Source: Streptomyces tagetis
GTDB taxonomy: Bacteria > Actinomycetota > Actinomycetes > Streptomycetales > Streptomycetaceae
Direction: 5' to 3'
Assembly: GCF_018069565.1 (NCBI RefSeq)
Contig: NZ_JAGPNL010000004.1
Span: 496,001 to 560,000, forward strand
Length of the DNA: 64,000 nucleotides
This document shows positions 45,475 to 54,280 of the stretch, piece after piece. Every line of letters begins with the position of its first letter. Positions within the stretch are counted from its first letter, which is position 1. Under the pieces are notes generated by a model. That model was given only the letters and a program-made list of their open reading frames with translations. It had not been told where the DNA came from and did no database searches. The position numbers and the translations under genes were made by a program.

Positions 45475-45525
45475 GTCCGGGGCGCCGGGGCGTCCGGGGC
45501 GCCGGGGCGTCCGGGGCGCCGGGGC
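45475..45525. repeat. three perfect 17-bp tandem repeats
   Basis: GTCCGGGGCGCCGGGGC is repeated exactly at 45475-45491, 45492-45508 and 45509-45525, with a partial fourth copy. It lies directly upstream of the Nudix gene, where its leader or promoter should be. Confidence 0.95.
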
Positions 45526-45576
45526 GTCCGGGCGGACCGGCCGCTTCCGCGGGGCCCGCCGGTCGGCCGGGGCGGG

Positions 45577-45768
45577 TCAGTCGGCGCCGGCGGGGCCGCT
45601 CGCCCCGAGCTTCTCGACCCAGTAGAGGCGTTCGCCGCCGCGGCCGTCGAGGGTGTCCGCGATCTTCTGCGCCTCGGCCCGGGTCGCGTACCGGCCGACC
45701 CGGTAGCGATTGCCGTTGTCGTCCTGCCGGAAGACCAGCCAGGGAAGAGTGACCGTGCCGTCGTTCAT
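45577..45768 (-). CDS. small SPOR-like protein
   Basis: The 63-residue product starts at ATG 45768, with GGAGGGG 5 nt upstream. NDGTVTLPWLVFRQDDNGNRYRVGRYATRAEAQKIADTLDGRGG has the pattern of a SPOR-type fold: YRVGRYATRAEAQ followed by a helix. There is no membrane helix. SPOR domains bind denuded peptidoglycan, but short soluble streptomycete versions are uncharacterised. It lies about 50 bp from the tandem repeats upstream of the Nudix gene and may be co-transcribed with it. Confidence 0.75.
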   Translation of the reverse strand: MNDGTVTLPWLVFRQDDNGNRYRVGRYATRAEAQKIADTLDGRGGERLYWVEKLGASGPAGAD

Positions 45769-46117
45769 CGCGCCCCTCCGCTTGCCGTCCACGGCGCGTG
45801 CCGTGCCCCGCCCGATAAGGAAACCGCAATCCGCATATGCCCGAGCCTACGCCTAACCTTTACTCAGCGAATACGGCTTTTCACAAGGAGGTACGCAACC
45901 GGCCAGAACGCAGGGGGCGCACGATACTGCGAGCGCCCTGCCCGCACACCGACACATCCGGTCGGAGACGGACCGGACGGCGCGCGGACGACCTGCGAGA
46001 AAGGCCGGAACCCCGCCCCCGGCACGCGGTGGTGCGGGCCGGGACGGCGGGGTCCGGGAACAGGGTGAGGCCGGGGAGGCGTACGCCCGGCGTGCGCCTT
46101 CTCACACCGGCGCGGCG
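45769..46117. other. 349-bp intergenic region
   Basis: The 45820-45890 part has lower GC, suitable for promoter sequence of the SPOR-like gene on the minus strand. A perfect AAGGAGGT occurs on the plus strand near 45890 but no start codon follows at usable distance. No gene is supported. Confidence 0.4.
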
Positions 46118-46870
46118 CTACTTGACAGGAAGGTGGTACGCCACCCGGTAACGATCGGCCGGGATGACGACGTCGGCGGTCTCGACCGGGCGGCCCGAGG
46201 CGTAGAAGGTGCGCTGGATGACGAGGACCACATGGCCCGGGACGCCGCCCAGGGCGTGCAGCTCCTCGGCGAGGCCGGGGCGGGCGCCGACCTCCTCGGT
46301 CACGTTGTCCACGACCACGTCGAGGGCGGCCATGCGCTCGACGACGCCCATGCCGCCGAGCGGCCCCTCCTCGGGGAGCATCACGGGCGTGCGGCCGGTG
46401 AGGTCCAGGGGCTCCCAGGAGGTGGAGAGCATCATCGCCTCCCCGGCCTCCCGGAAGAGGTACCGCGTGCGCATCACCCGGTCGCCCGGCTTGACCCCGA
46501 GCCGCTCGGCGACGGCGCCGCTCGCCAGGGTCTGCTCACTGCCCGACTCCCACGTGCCACGCGCCTCCCCGTCGGCCTGCTCCTGCCGGAAGGGCGTGGC
46601 CCCGCCGGCCGGCCGGTATCCGGAGCGGGCCACGCGCCGGGGCACCGGCCGCTCGCGCACGTACGTCCCCGAACCGGAGCGGCCCTCCACCAGCCCCTCC
46701 GCCATGAGCACCTTGCGCGCCTCCAGGGCGACGGTGTCCGAGACGCCGTACTCCTCGCGGATTCTGGCTTGCGACGGGAGCCGGGTGTGGGGCGGCAGCA
46801 GGCCGTCGACGATCTTCTTGCGGAGATCACCCGCGACGCGCAGGTACGCCGGCTGCTCACCGAATGTCAC
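46118..46870 (-). CDS. GntR-family transcriptional regulator with UTRA domain (HutC subfamily)
   Basis: The 250-residue regulator has an N-terminal winged helix (YLRVAGDLRKKIVDGLLPPHTRLPSQARIREEYGVSDTVALEARKVLMAEGLVEGRSGSGTYV) and a C-terminal UTRA ligand domain (about 95-245; MRTRYLFREAGEAMMLSTSWEPLDL). GTG 46870 has GGGAG 7 nt upstream. HutC-type regulators are usually repressors released by small molecules. TTGTACAGACAG at 46889-46900, about 20 bp upstream of the start, resembles HutC-type half-sites and may be an autoregulatory operator. No metabolic operon is adjacent. Confidence 0.88.
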   Translation of the reverse strand: MTFGEQPAYLRVAGDLRKKIVDGLLPPHTRLPSQARIREEYGVSDTVALEARKVLMAEGLVEGRSGSGTYVRERPVPRRVARSGYRPAGGATPFRQEQADGEARGTWESGSEQTLASGAVAERLGVKPGDRVMRTRYLFREAGEAMMLSTSWEPLDLTGRTPVMLPEEGPLGGMGVVERMAALDVVVDNVTEEVGARPGLAEELHALGGVPGHVVLVIQRTFYASGRPVETADVVIPADRYRVAYHLPVK

Positions 46871-47017
46871 TGGCCGCTCCCATCAGGTTGTACAGACAGC
46901 AACAGCGTGGCAACCGTAGGTTGTGCCAGGCAAGCAAAGGCCAAAGAATCACTCGATGTGATGACGCAGGCCGCCGGGATGCCGTACCCAGGCACTTTCT
47001 CCCCACTGTGGCGGCCG

Positions 47018-48268
47018 TCACACCTCGATACCGGCCCCGTCCGCCCCCTCGTCCTCCTCCTCGTCGTAGTCCTCGTACTCGGGAGGCGTGTCAGCCAGGC
47101 CCAAAGCCTTGCGCGGGGTGACCTGCTTCTCGTCGTCCATGAACACGTACGCCTCGTACATGTGCTCGTCGTAGGTGTCCTGGTCGGTGGCGGACGCGGC
47201 CCGCTCCCACTCCCGGCGGGCGGAGTCCAGGGCGTCGGCCAGTTCGGCGACCGGGCGGGCCGCCTTCTCGGGCCAGGTGTGCTCGCGCAGCACGCGGCTC
47301 TGCTCGGCGAGCGCGCCGGCCACGCCGCCCGCCCACTCCTGGTATCCGGGCAGGTCGTCGCCGCTCTCCGCGGCCTCCGGCATCTCCTCCAGCGCCCTGT
47401 CCACCAGCGCGGCGGCCTCCAGGTACACCAACTGGTGCTCGTCGAGGGTGGTCTCGTCGGCGCGCACCGAACCGGTGAGGGTGCCGCCCAGGTCCACGCT
47501 GCCGAACACGCAGGTGACCTCCCGGTCGCCCATGAGCCAGCTCGCCCGGGTCGGCGTCAGGTAGTACACGTCGACGTCCTCGGGGACGGCCCAGGCGTCC
47601 ATGGCGTAGCCGGTACTGGCCGCGTAGCAGCGTTCGTCGGCCACGTCCGTGATCGCGTCGTCGCCGGGGTAGGAGCCGCCCGGCATGTCGAAGGCGGCGA
47701 ACACCTCCCCCTCGTGCTGCTCGCCGCAGGGCACCTCGTCGACCTCGTAGGTGAAGCCCTCCAGACTGCCCTCCGGGGTGGTGAAGCACTGGCCCACGGA
47801 GAGCGCGAAGGCCGTGCCCTCACCGGTCGCGCCCTCCCGGAAGCCCTCCCAGAAGTCCCCCGCCACGCCCAGGGCCAGCCACACCGTCCACAGCGCCACT
47901 CCGATGCCGGACAGCACCGTGCCGGCCACCGCGAAGCCCTTGCCACGCTCGCCCTTGCGCTTGATCTGGACCAGGGCGACGATCCCCAGCACCAGCCCGA
48001 CCACCGGCACGAAGCAGAGCAGCCCGAGGACGAAGGACGCGATGGCCAGCCCGTTGTACGGCGGAGGCGGCGCGAAGGGGGCCCCGTACGGGTGACCCCA
48101 GGCGGGGTAGGGCTGCGGACCGTACGGCCCCTGGGGGTGAGCACCGTAGGGCGCGGGCCCCTGCGGCCCCGGGGGATACGGCCCGTGCGGCGCGGGTCCC
48201 TGCGGCTCCTCGGGGTACGACCCGTGCGGTGGGGGTCCCTGGGGTCCCGGGGGCGGTGGTATGGACAC
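47018..48268 (-). CDS. proline-rich DUF4190-type membrane protein
   Basis: The 416-residue product starts at GTG 48268, with AGGAG upstream. The first 75 residues are Pro/Gly/Tyr-rich repeats (PEEPQGPAPHGPYPPGPQGP). Two transmembrane helices follow (GLAIASFVLGLLCFVPVVGLVLGIVAL and GFAVAGTVLSGIGVALWTVWLAL), typical of DUF4190. The extracytoplasmic domain has paired cysteines (VGQCFTTPEG, VPCGEQHEGEV, DERCYAAS, VTCVFGS), as in septum-formation-like proteins of actinobacteria. An acidic C-terminus ends the protein. Function is unknown. Confidence 0.75.
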   Translation of the reverse strand: MSIPPPPGPQGPPPHGSYPEEPQGPAPHGPYPPGPQGPAPYGAHPQGPYGPQPYPAWGHPYGAPFAPPPPYNGLAIASFVLGLLCFVPVVGLVLGIVALVQIKRKGERGKGFAVAGTVLSGIGVALWTVWLALGVAGDFWEGFREGATGEGTAFALSVGQCFTTPEGSLEGFTYEVDEVPCGEQHEGEVFAAFDMPGGSYPGDDAITDVADERCYAASTGYAMDAWAVPEDVDVYYLTPTRASWLMGDREVTCVFGSVDLGGTLTGSVRADETTLDEHQLVYLEAAALVDRALEEMPEAAESGDDLPGYQEWAGGVAGALAEQSRVLREHTWPEKAARPVAELADALDSARREWERAASATDQDTYDEHMYEAYVFMDDEKQVTPRKALGLADTPPEYEDYDEEEDEGADGAGIEV

Positions 48269-48698
48269 GTGGACCGTGCTCCTGGTTCGGGCGGAGCGCG
48301 CGAGCGCCGGGAGAGGTGGCGCACCACGCGAGCGCGGCCCGCTGGACGACCAGGGCATGGTAAACGCGCACCAGTTGGGGGCGGTACGCGGGTACCGCGG
48401 AGGCCCGCGCTCCGCTCCGTGGCCGGTGGGGCGGTTCCGGCCCCGCGCCCCCGGGGGCCGGCCGGGCGGCGGGCGGCCTGCCCGCCGGAGCGCCCGGCGC
48501 CGTGGGACGGCGTGGCGCGTGGCGAGAAGACCACCGGTCCGGCCCAGGACGGGGGCGGTCCTTTCCGGAGCGGGACTTCCGCCGGGTTCACACCAGGATT
48601 CCCGCCGGATTCCGCCGGGTTTCCGCCGGGGTCGTCGCCCCGGCGACTGGCACCCGGGAGGAGAAACCGCTATTTCCCCCCTTTCCACCACATGCCGG
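48269..48698. other. 430-bp divergent intergenic region
   Basis: It separates the DUF4190-type gene (minus) from the sensor PP2C/HATPase gene (plus). Direct repeats of TCCGCCGGG type occur at 48577-48633. Lower-GC sequence at 48660-48700 probably includes the promoter and leader of the plus-strand gene. No gene is seen. Confidence 0.45.
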
Positions 48699-51452
48699 AT
48701 GGGATTCTCGACGCAGAATGGAGAGGTGATCGCACAATCCGGTGGGCGAACGCCTCCCCCGTGGCGGGCGAGGTCCCTGCTCCGGGTACGCACGGTCGCC
48801 GGCCAGGTCTTCCTGCTCCAGGTCGTCATCATGGTGCTGGTCATCGCCGTCGCCGTGGCGGCCCTGGTGATCCAGGCCCGGCAGGACACCACCAACGACG
48901 CCCGGACCCGCTCCCTCGACGTCGCCGAGACGCTGGCCGGCTCCCCCGCCATGGCCCGGACCATCACGGGCCCCGACCCCAGCGCGGTCCTCCAGCCCCT
49001 CGCCGAGAAGATCCGCCACCAGACCGGCGTCGACCTCGTCGTCATCTACTCCCGCTCCGGCATCCGCTTCACCCACCCGGACCCGACCCAGATCGGCAAG
49101 CCCGTCCTCGGCCCCACCGCCCCGCCGGACCATCCGCTGACCCGGACCATCCAGACCACGGACGGCCTCTCCGTCGTCTCCTACGCCGCCGTCACCCGCA
49201 CCGGCGGCGGCCCCGCCGTCGGATCGGTCGCGGTCGCCATCACCGTCCACAAGGTCGAGGGCATGGCCGCCCGGCAGCTCCCCGTCCTCCTCGGGGCCGC
49301 GGGCGGCGCGCTCGCCCTCTCGGCGGGCGGCACGGCCCTGGTCAGCCGCCGGGTGCTGCGCCAGACCCACGGCCTCGGGCCGGTCGAGATGACCCAGATG
49401 TACGACCACCACGACGCGGTGCTGCACGCCGTCCGGGAGGGCGTGCTCATCGTCGGCGAGGACGGGCGGCTGCTCCTCGTCAACGACGAGGCGCGGCGGC
49501 TGCTGAACCTCCCGGCGGACGCCGAGGGCCGCCGGGTGACCGGGCTGGGCCTGGAACCGGAGGTCTCCGCGCTGATCGCCTCCGACCAGCCGGCCAGCGA
49601 CGAGGTACGCCTGACCGGTGACCGCCTGCTGGCCTTCAACAAACGGCCCACCGCCCCCTACGGCGGACACGCCGGGTCCGTCGTCACCCTCCGGGACACC
49701 ACCGAGCTGCGGGCCGTGACCGGCCGCGCCGAGGTCGCCCGCGAACGGCTGAGGCTCCTCTACGACGCCGGTGTCGGCATCGGCACCACCCTCGACGTCA
49801 CCCGCACCGCGCGGGAGCTGGCCGAGACCGCGGTCCCCCGGTTCGCCGACATCGTCACCGTCGAGCTGGCCGAGGAGGTGCTGCGCGGCGAGGAGACCAC
49901 CGGGGCCCGGCCGGTCCTGCGCCGCGTCGCCGTGAGCGGCCTCGACCGGGAGCCGGGCTCGCTGGGCGAGAGGGTCCGGTTCGAGGACGGCACGCCGCAG
50001 GCACGGTGCCTGGAGAGCGGGCGGGGCGTGCTCCAGGCCGACGTGCACGCCGATCCGCACTGGCCCGCGCTCGACCCCGAGCGGGCCGAGCGCGTCGAGG
50101 CCCACGGCATCCACTCGCTGATCTCGGTGCCGCTGCGGGCCCGGGGCACGGTCCTCGGCGTGGTGGACTTCTGGCGTTCGCGGCGGGAGGAGCCGTTCGG
50201 CGAGGAGGACGTGCCGTTCGCCGAGGAGCTGGCCACCCGGGCCGCGGTGGCCCTGGACAACGCCCGCCGCTTCACCCGCGAGCACACCATGGCGGTCGCC
50301 CTCCAGCGCAGCCTGCTCCCCCGCGAGCTGCCCGAATCGAGCGCCCTGGAGACCGCCTACCGCTACCTGCCGGCCCGCGCGGGCGTCGGCGGCGACTGGT
50401 TCGACGTCATCGAGCTCTCCGGCGCGCGCGTCGCGCTGGTCGTCGGGGACGTCGTCGGACACGGCCTGCACGCGGCGGCCACCATGGGACGGCTGCGCAC
50501 CGCCGTGCACAACTTCTCCACCCTCGATCTCTCCCCCGAGGAACTCCTCGCCCGGCTGGACGACCTGGTGACCCGTATCGACCGGGAGCGGGCCGCCCAG
50601 GGCGACGACGAGGGGCTCATCGGCGCGACCTGCCTGTACGTCGTCTACGATCCCGCCTCCGGCGTCTGCTCGATGGCCCGCGCCGGTCATCCGCCGCCCG
50701 CACTGGTCCGCCCGGACGGCACCGTGGACTTCGCCGACCTGCCCGCCGGGCCGCCGCTGGGCCTGGGCGGACTGCCCTTCGAGGCCACCGAGGTACGGCT
50801 GCCCGAGGGGAGCCGGCTGGTCCTCTTCACCGACGGGCTGGTCGAGAACCGCGAGCGGGACATCGACGTCGGCCTCGACGTGCTGCGCGGCGCGCTGTCC
50901 CGGCCGGGACGCACGCCCGAGGAGACCTGCCGGGACGTGCTGGACGCCCTGCCGCCCGAGAACGCCGAGGACGACGTGGCACTCCTGGTCGCGCGCACCC
51001 GGGTCCTCGCCCCCGGGCAGATCGCCGGCTGGGAGGTCCCCCGCGACACCGCGGCCGTCTCCCGGGTCCGCGCCGACGTGAGCCGGCAACTGGACGAGTG
51101 GGACCTGGCGGAGACCGGTTTCACCACCGAGCTGATCCTCAGCGAGCTGGTCACCAACGCCATCCGCCACGGCAGCGCCCCCATCCACGTCCGGCTGCTG
51201 CGCGACCGCAACCTGATCTGCGAGGTCGCCGACGGCAGCAGCACCGCCCCCCACCTGCGGTACGCGGCGACCACGGACGAGGGCGGGCGCGGCCTGTTCC
51301 TCGTCGCCCGGTATGCCGAACGCTGGGGCACCCGCTACACCCCCGACGGCAAGGTCATCTGGACCGAACAGTCCCTCGACGGCCACGGTCCCGGCCCGGG
51401 GGGCGACGACGGCGAGGCGTTGCTGGACCAGTGGAGCGACGCGGACTGGTGA
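48699..51452 (+). CDS. membrane sensor with CitA/DcuS-like cache, PAS, GAF, PP2C (SpoIIE) and HATPase domains
   Basis: The product is about 917 residues. Two transmembrane helices (about 35-58 and 180-202) flank an extracytoplasmic domain with VDLVVIYSRSGIRFTHPDPTQIGKPV, the pattern of single-cache sensors in CitA/DcuS-type kinases. PAS (about 225-320), GAF (345-510), PP2C (540-745; GGDWFDVIEL, VGDVVGHGL, LFTDGLVEN, EDDVALLV) and HATPase (770-890; LSELVTNAIRHG, DEGGRGLFLVA) follow. It should couple an external, perhaps carboxylate-like, ligand to STAS/sigma partner switching. The start is uncertain (ATG 48699 or GTG 48726; neither has well-placed Shine-Dalgarno). Confidence 0.88.
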   Translation: MGFSTQNGEVIAQSGGRTPPPWRARSLLRVRTVAGQVFLLQVVIMVLVIAVAVAALVIQARQDTTNDARTRSLDVAETLAGSPAMARTITGPDPSAVLQPLAEKIRHQTGVDLVVIYSRSGIRFTHPDPTQIGKPVLGPTAPPDHPLTRTIQTTDGLSVVSYAAVTRTGGGPAVGSVAVAITVHKVEGMAARQLPVLLGAAGGALALSAGGTALVSRRVLRQTHGLGPVEMTQMYDHHDAVLHAVREGVLIVGEDGRLLLVNDEARRLLNLPADAEGRRVTGLGLEPEVSALIASDQPASDEVRLTGDRLLAFNKRPTAPYGGHAGSVVTLRDTTELRAVTGRAEVARERLRLLYDAGVGIGTTLDVTRTARELAETAVPRFADIVTVELAEEVLRGEETTGARPVLRRVAVSGLDREPGSLGERVRFEDGTPQARCLESGRGVLQADVHADPHWPALDPERAERVEAHGIHSLISVPLRARGTVLGVVDFWRSRREEPFGEEDVPFAEELATRAAVALDNARRFTREHTMAVALQRSLLPRELPESSALETAYRYLPARAGVGGDWFDVIELSGARVALVVGDVVGHGLHAAATMGRLRTAVHNFSTLDLSPEELLARLDDLVTRIDRERAAQGDDEGLIGATCLYVVYDPASGVCSMARAGHPPPALVRPDGTVDFADLPAGPPLGLGGLPFEATEVRLPEGSRLVLFTDGLVENRERDIDVGLDVLRGALSRPGRTPEETCRDVLDALPPENAEDDVALLVARTRVLAPGQIAGWEVPRDTAAVSRVRADVSRQLDEWDLAETGFTTELILSELVTNAIRHGSAPIHVRLLRDRNLICEVADGSSTAPHLRYAATTDEGGRGLFLVARYAERWGTRYTPDGKVIWTEQSLDGHGPGPGGDDGEALLDQWSDADW

Positions 51453-51688
51453 GGGGGCGGGGGTCTGCGGGGCGGGGGCCTGCGGGTGGGCACCGGAATC
51501 CTCATGGCGGGCGCCCGGGACACGCCCGAGAGGCGCCGGAGCCCGCACGCGTGCGCCGGGGACACGCCGGTGAGGGCGTCCGTATCGGCACCCGGGCGGT
51601 GGGACACGCCCGGACCGTGGTCACGTACGCACTCTGCCGACACGCGACGCGGAGCCGCCCCCGCCCCGGCCCCCGCCCCCGCCGTGTC

Positions 51689-53953
51689 TCAGCCCGCCTC
51701 CACGCCGACCTCGTCCCTCCCGATCCCGTCCCCGGCGTCCCCGGCGGCCCCAGCGGCCTCCACCGCCCCGGCCTCGTCCGCCCCGGCCTCCACCGCCCCG
51801 GCCTCGTCCCTCACCCCGAGGCGGGCCTGTTCCTCCTCGACGATGCGGCGGGCGATCTCGGTGTCGGACACGTCGACGGCGTCGGGGCTGGCCTCGGCGA
51901 CGGCGCTGCGCCGGGCGTAGGCGTCGAAGAGGCGGGTCTTGTTCTCCAGGAGCCGGACCAGGCGTTCGTCGACACCGCCGGTGGTCAGCAGGCGGTGCAC
52001 GCGGACGGGCCGGACCTGGCCCATGCGGTGGGCCCGCGCGACGGCCTGGTGTTCGAGGGTCGGTTTGACCTGGGGTTCGCACAGGACGACGACGGAGGCG
52101 GCCTGGAGGTTGAGGCCGACGCCGGCCGCCTGGATCTGCGCGGCCAGCACCGCCGGCCCGGAGACGGCGGCGAACTCGTCGACGAGCCGCTGGCGCCGGG
52201 CGGCCGGGACGCTGCCGGTGAGCGGGCCGAGCACGGTGGCGCCGTCGGCGGCGAGGGCCGCGGCGACCGTGTCGAGCACGTCCCGGAAGACGGAGAAGAC
52301 GACCGTCTTCCGGCCGTTCTCGCCCGCCTCGCGGACGATCTCCCGGAGCCGCTCCAGCTTGGCCGACCCCTCGGGACGCAGGTACGCGGCCCTGCGCATC
52401 GCCATGAAGTTCCCGGCGCGCACGGCCTCGCGGTAGGCGTCCGCGTCACGGGCGCTGGGCTCCTCCCACTCGTCGGTGTGCTGGAGGCTGGGCAGTTCGG
52501 TGAGGACGTCGTCCTGGTTGCGGCGCAGGTAGACCGGGGCGACGGCGGTGCGGAAGGCGGCCGAGCCGACCGGGGTGTCCCCCTCGCCGAGGGCGTCCGC
52601 GAGGGCGGGGTCGAGCATCCGGACCAGGTTGCGGAACTCGCCGACCCGGTTCTCCATGGGGGTGCCGGTCAGGAAGAGGACGCGGTCGCAGCGCTCGGCC
52701 CACCGGGCGACCGCCTGGGACCGCAGCGCCTCGGGGTTCTTGACGTAGTGCGCCTCGTCGACGACGAACATCCCGAGGTCCGCGCCGTCCGGCGCGGGAA
52801 AGCCCCGCAGCGCGTCGAAGGTGGTCAGGCCGACCCCGCCGCGTGCCGTCCAGTCGGTGAACGCGCCGTGCCGGTCGGGTCCGTGGAGCAGCGTGGTGCG
52901 CAGGGTGCTGCGGGTCTCGATCTCGCGGGTCCAGTTGACGAGGACGCTGGGCGGGCAGACGACCAGGAAACGCCGGTGCCCCTCGCCCGCCAGGTGCGCC
53001 AGCGCGGCGATGGCCTGCACGGTCTTGCCGAGCCCCATCTCGTCGCCGAGCACGACCTTGCCCTGGGCGAGGGCGAAACGCGCCCCGAACGCCTGGTAGC
53101 CGCGGAGCGAGACCCGGCGCTGCGCGTCGTCGAGGCGCTGGTCGTGGACGCGTTGGGCGATGCCGTCGGGCAGGAACCCCTCGGCCGCCGCCGCGTCGGG
53201 CGCGCGCCCGGTGATCTCGGCCAGGAGGCTGTAGTACTCGGCGGAGCGGAGTTCGAAGTCGACCCAGGCGGCGACGTCGGTGGCGGGCCCGCGCAGCAGG
53301 TCCACGGATGCCTGGGCGATCAGCGCGGGCAGCCCGGCCCGTGCGGCCTCGGCGGCCACCTCCCGGACCTCGGCGACGGCGGCCAGTACGCGCGCCTTGC
53401 GCTCCCGTCCGGCGAGCAGCATCCCGAACCGCCCGGCGGCGGGCGCGGCCTCCTCCAGCGGCGGGCCGAGCCGGGTACGCAGCCCGGCGGCGGCGTCGAC
53501 CGCGCGCCGCGCCTCGGGACCGGCCTCGACGAGGACGTGCAGGGCGGTGACGAGGGCGGTGGTCCGTTCCTCGGGCCGGTCCACGTCGATGTGGACGGCG
53601 ACGGTCTCGTACGCGGCCTCGGACAGGCGCCGGGCGGCGGCGAGGAGCTGGTCGGCGGTGAGGGCGCCGACGCCGGGTATCTGCCGCAGCCGGTAGGGCC
53701 CGGCGCCGAGCACCTGGGCGACGGTGCGCAGGCCGCTCTTCTCGACGGTGCCGAGCCGCAGCCGGCCCTCGGTGACCTCCTGGAGGCGTGCGACGGGGAT
53801 GGCGTCCAACTCGCGTTCCACGGCGGCGTCGTGCAGGGGCCTCAGCGCCGCCCGTACGGCCTCCACGACCCGCTCGTGATCCTGGACCAGCGTCTCGGCC
53901 GCCTCCAGCAGCCGTCTCCCGCCGTCCACCACATCCCGCTCACCACGCCCCAT
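51689..53953 (-). CDS. SNF2-family DEAD/DEAH helicase with helix-hairpin-helix region
   Basis: The 754-residue protein starts at ATG 53953, with GGGAGG 9 nt upstream. An N-terminal half of about 280 residues contains a helix-hairpin-helix-like segment (VLGAGPYRLRQIPGVGALTADQLLAAA). The SNF2 core has motif I DEMGLGKT (about 305), motif II DEAH (about 399), motif III TGTPMENR and motif VI HRMGQ (about 643). It probably remodels DNA-protein complexes or stalled polymerase. No methyltransferase, nuclease or other defence partner is adjacent. The last 45 residues are Glu/Ala/Gly/Asp repeats encoded by a 30-bp tandem duplication (51755-51814). Confidence 0.88.
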   Translation of the reverse strand: MGRGERDVVDGGRRLLEAAETLVQDHERVVEAVRAALRPLHDAAVERELDAIPVARLQEVTEGRLRLGTVEKSGLRTVAQVLGAGPYRLRQIPGVGALTADQLLAAARRLSEAAYETVAVHIDVDRPEERTTALVTALHVLVEAGPEARRAVDAAAGLRTRLGPPLEEAAPAAGRFGMLLAGRERKARVLAAVAEVREVAAEAARAGLPALIAQASVDLLRGPATDVAAWVDFELRSAEYYSLLAEITGRAPDAAAAEGFLPDGIAQRVHDQRLDDAQRRVSLRGYQAFGARFALAQGKVVLGDEMGLGKTVQAIAALAHLAGEGHRRFLVVCPPSVLVNWTREIETRSTLRTTLLHGPDRHGAFTDWTARGGVGLTTFDALRGFPAPDGADLGMFVVDEAHYVKNPEALRSQAVARWAERCDRVLFLTGTPMENRVGEFRNLVRMLDPALADALGEGDTPVGSAAFRTAVAPVYLRRNQDDVLTELPSLQHTDEWEEPSARDADAYREAVRAGNFMAMRRAAYLRPEGSAKLERLREIVREAGENGRKTVVFSVFRDVLDTVAAALAADGATVLGPLTGSVPAARRQRLVDEFAAVSGPAVLAAQIQAAGVGLNLQAASVVVLCEPQVKPTLEHQAVARAHRMGQVRPVRVHRLLTTGGVDERLVRLLENKTRLFDAYARRSAVAEASPDAVDVSDTEIARRIVEEEQARLGVRDEAGAVEAGADEAGAVEAAGAAGDAGDGIGRDEVGVEAG

Positions 53954-54280
53954 ACCCGGCATCCTCCCATCCGGGCCCGACACGCCCCGACGCCCCTGAG
54001 GCGTGCGGCGGGACGGCCGGAACCAGCCACCTCCGGGTGGCATACGCCCCATTCCGCCCCGGGCCCGCCCCCGACCGCCCTATCGTGGACAGCGCCCCAC
54101 GACCCCCCGGCCCGCCCGCCCCCACCACCCCACGGCCGAGCCGCCGCGCCACTCCCGCACGGCCGCTCCCGTACCGCCGTTCCCGCCGTAACCGGCCCCC
54201 GTGTACGCACCGGCCGCAGGCCCGTGACCAGCAGCCACCAGTCACCGTGATCGTGAACGCGACCGTGAAGGAGGGGCCTC
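53954..54280. other. 327-bp divergent intergenic region
   Basis: It separates the SNF2 helicase gene from the P450 gene. The sequence is C-rich on the plus strand with few features. AAGGAGGGG just before 54281 is the P450 ribosome site. Promoters were not resolved and no gene is seen. Confidence 0.45.

Noticed and set aside
45837..46151. Plus-strand frame near a perfect AAGGAGGT
   Set aside because: No start codon lies at usable distance from AAGGAGGT; the frame's ATG is upstream of it and the product is Arg/Pro-rich with no family.
50006..54250. A 1414-codon plus-strand frame across the PP2C sensor and SNF2 helicase
   Set aside because: It overlaps two strongly supported genes in other frames and contains only Arg/Gly/Pro-rich sequence.
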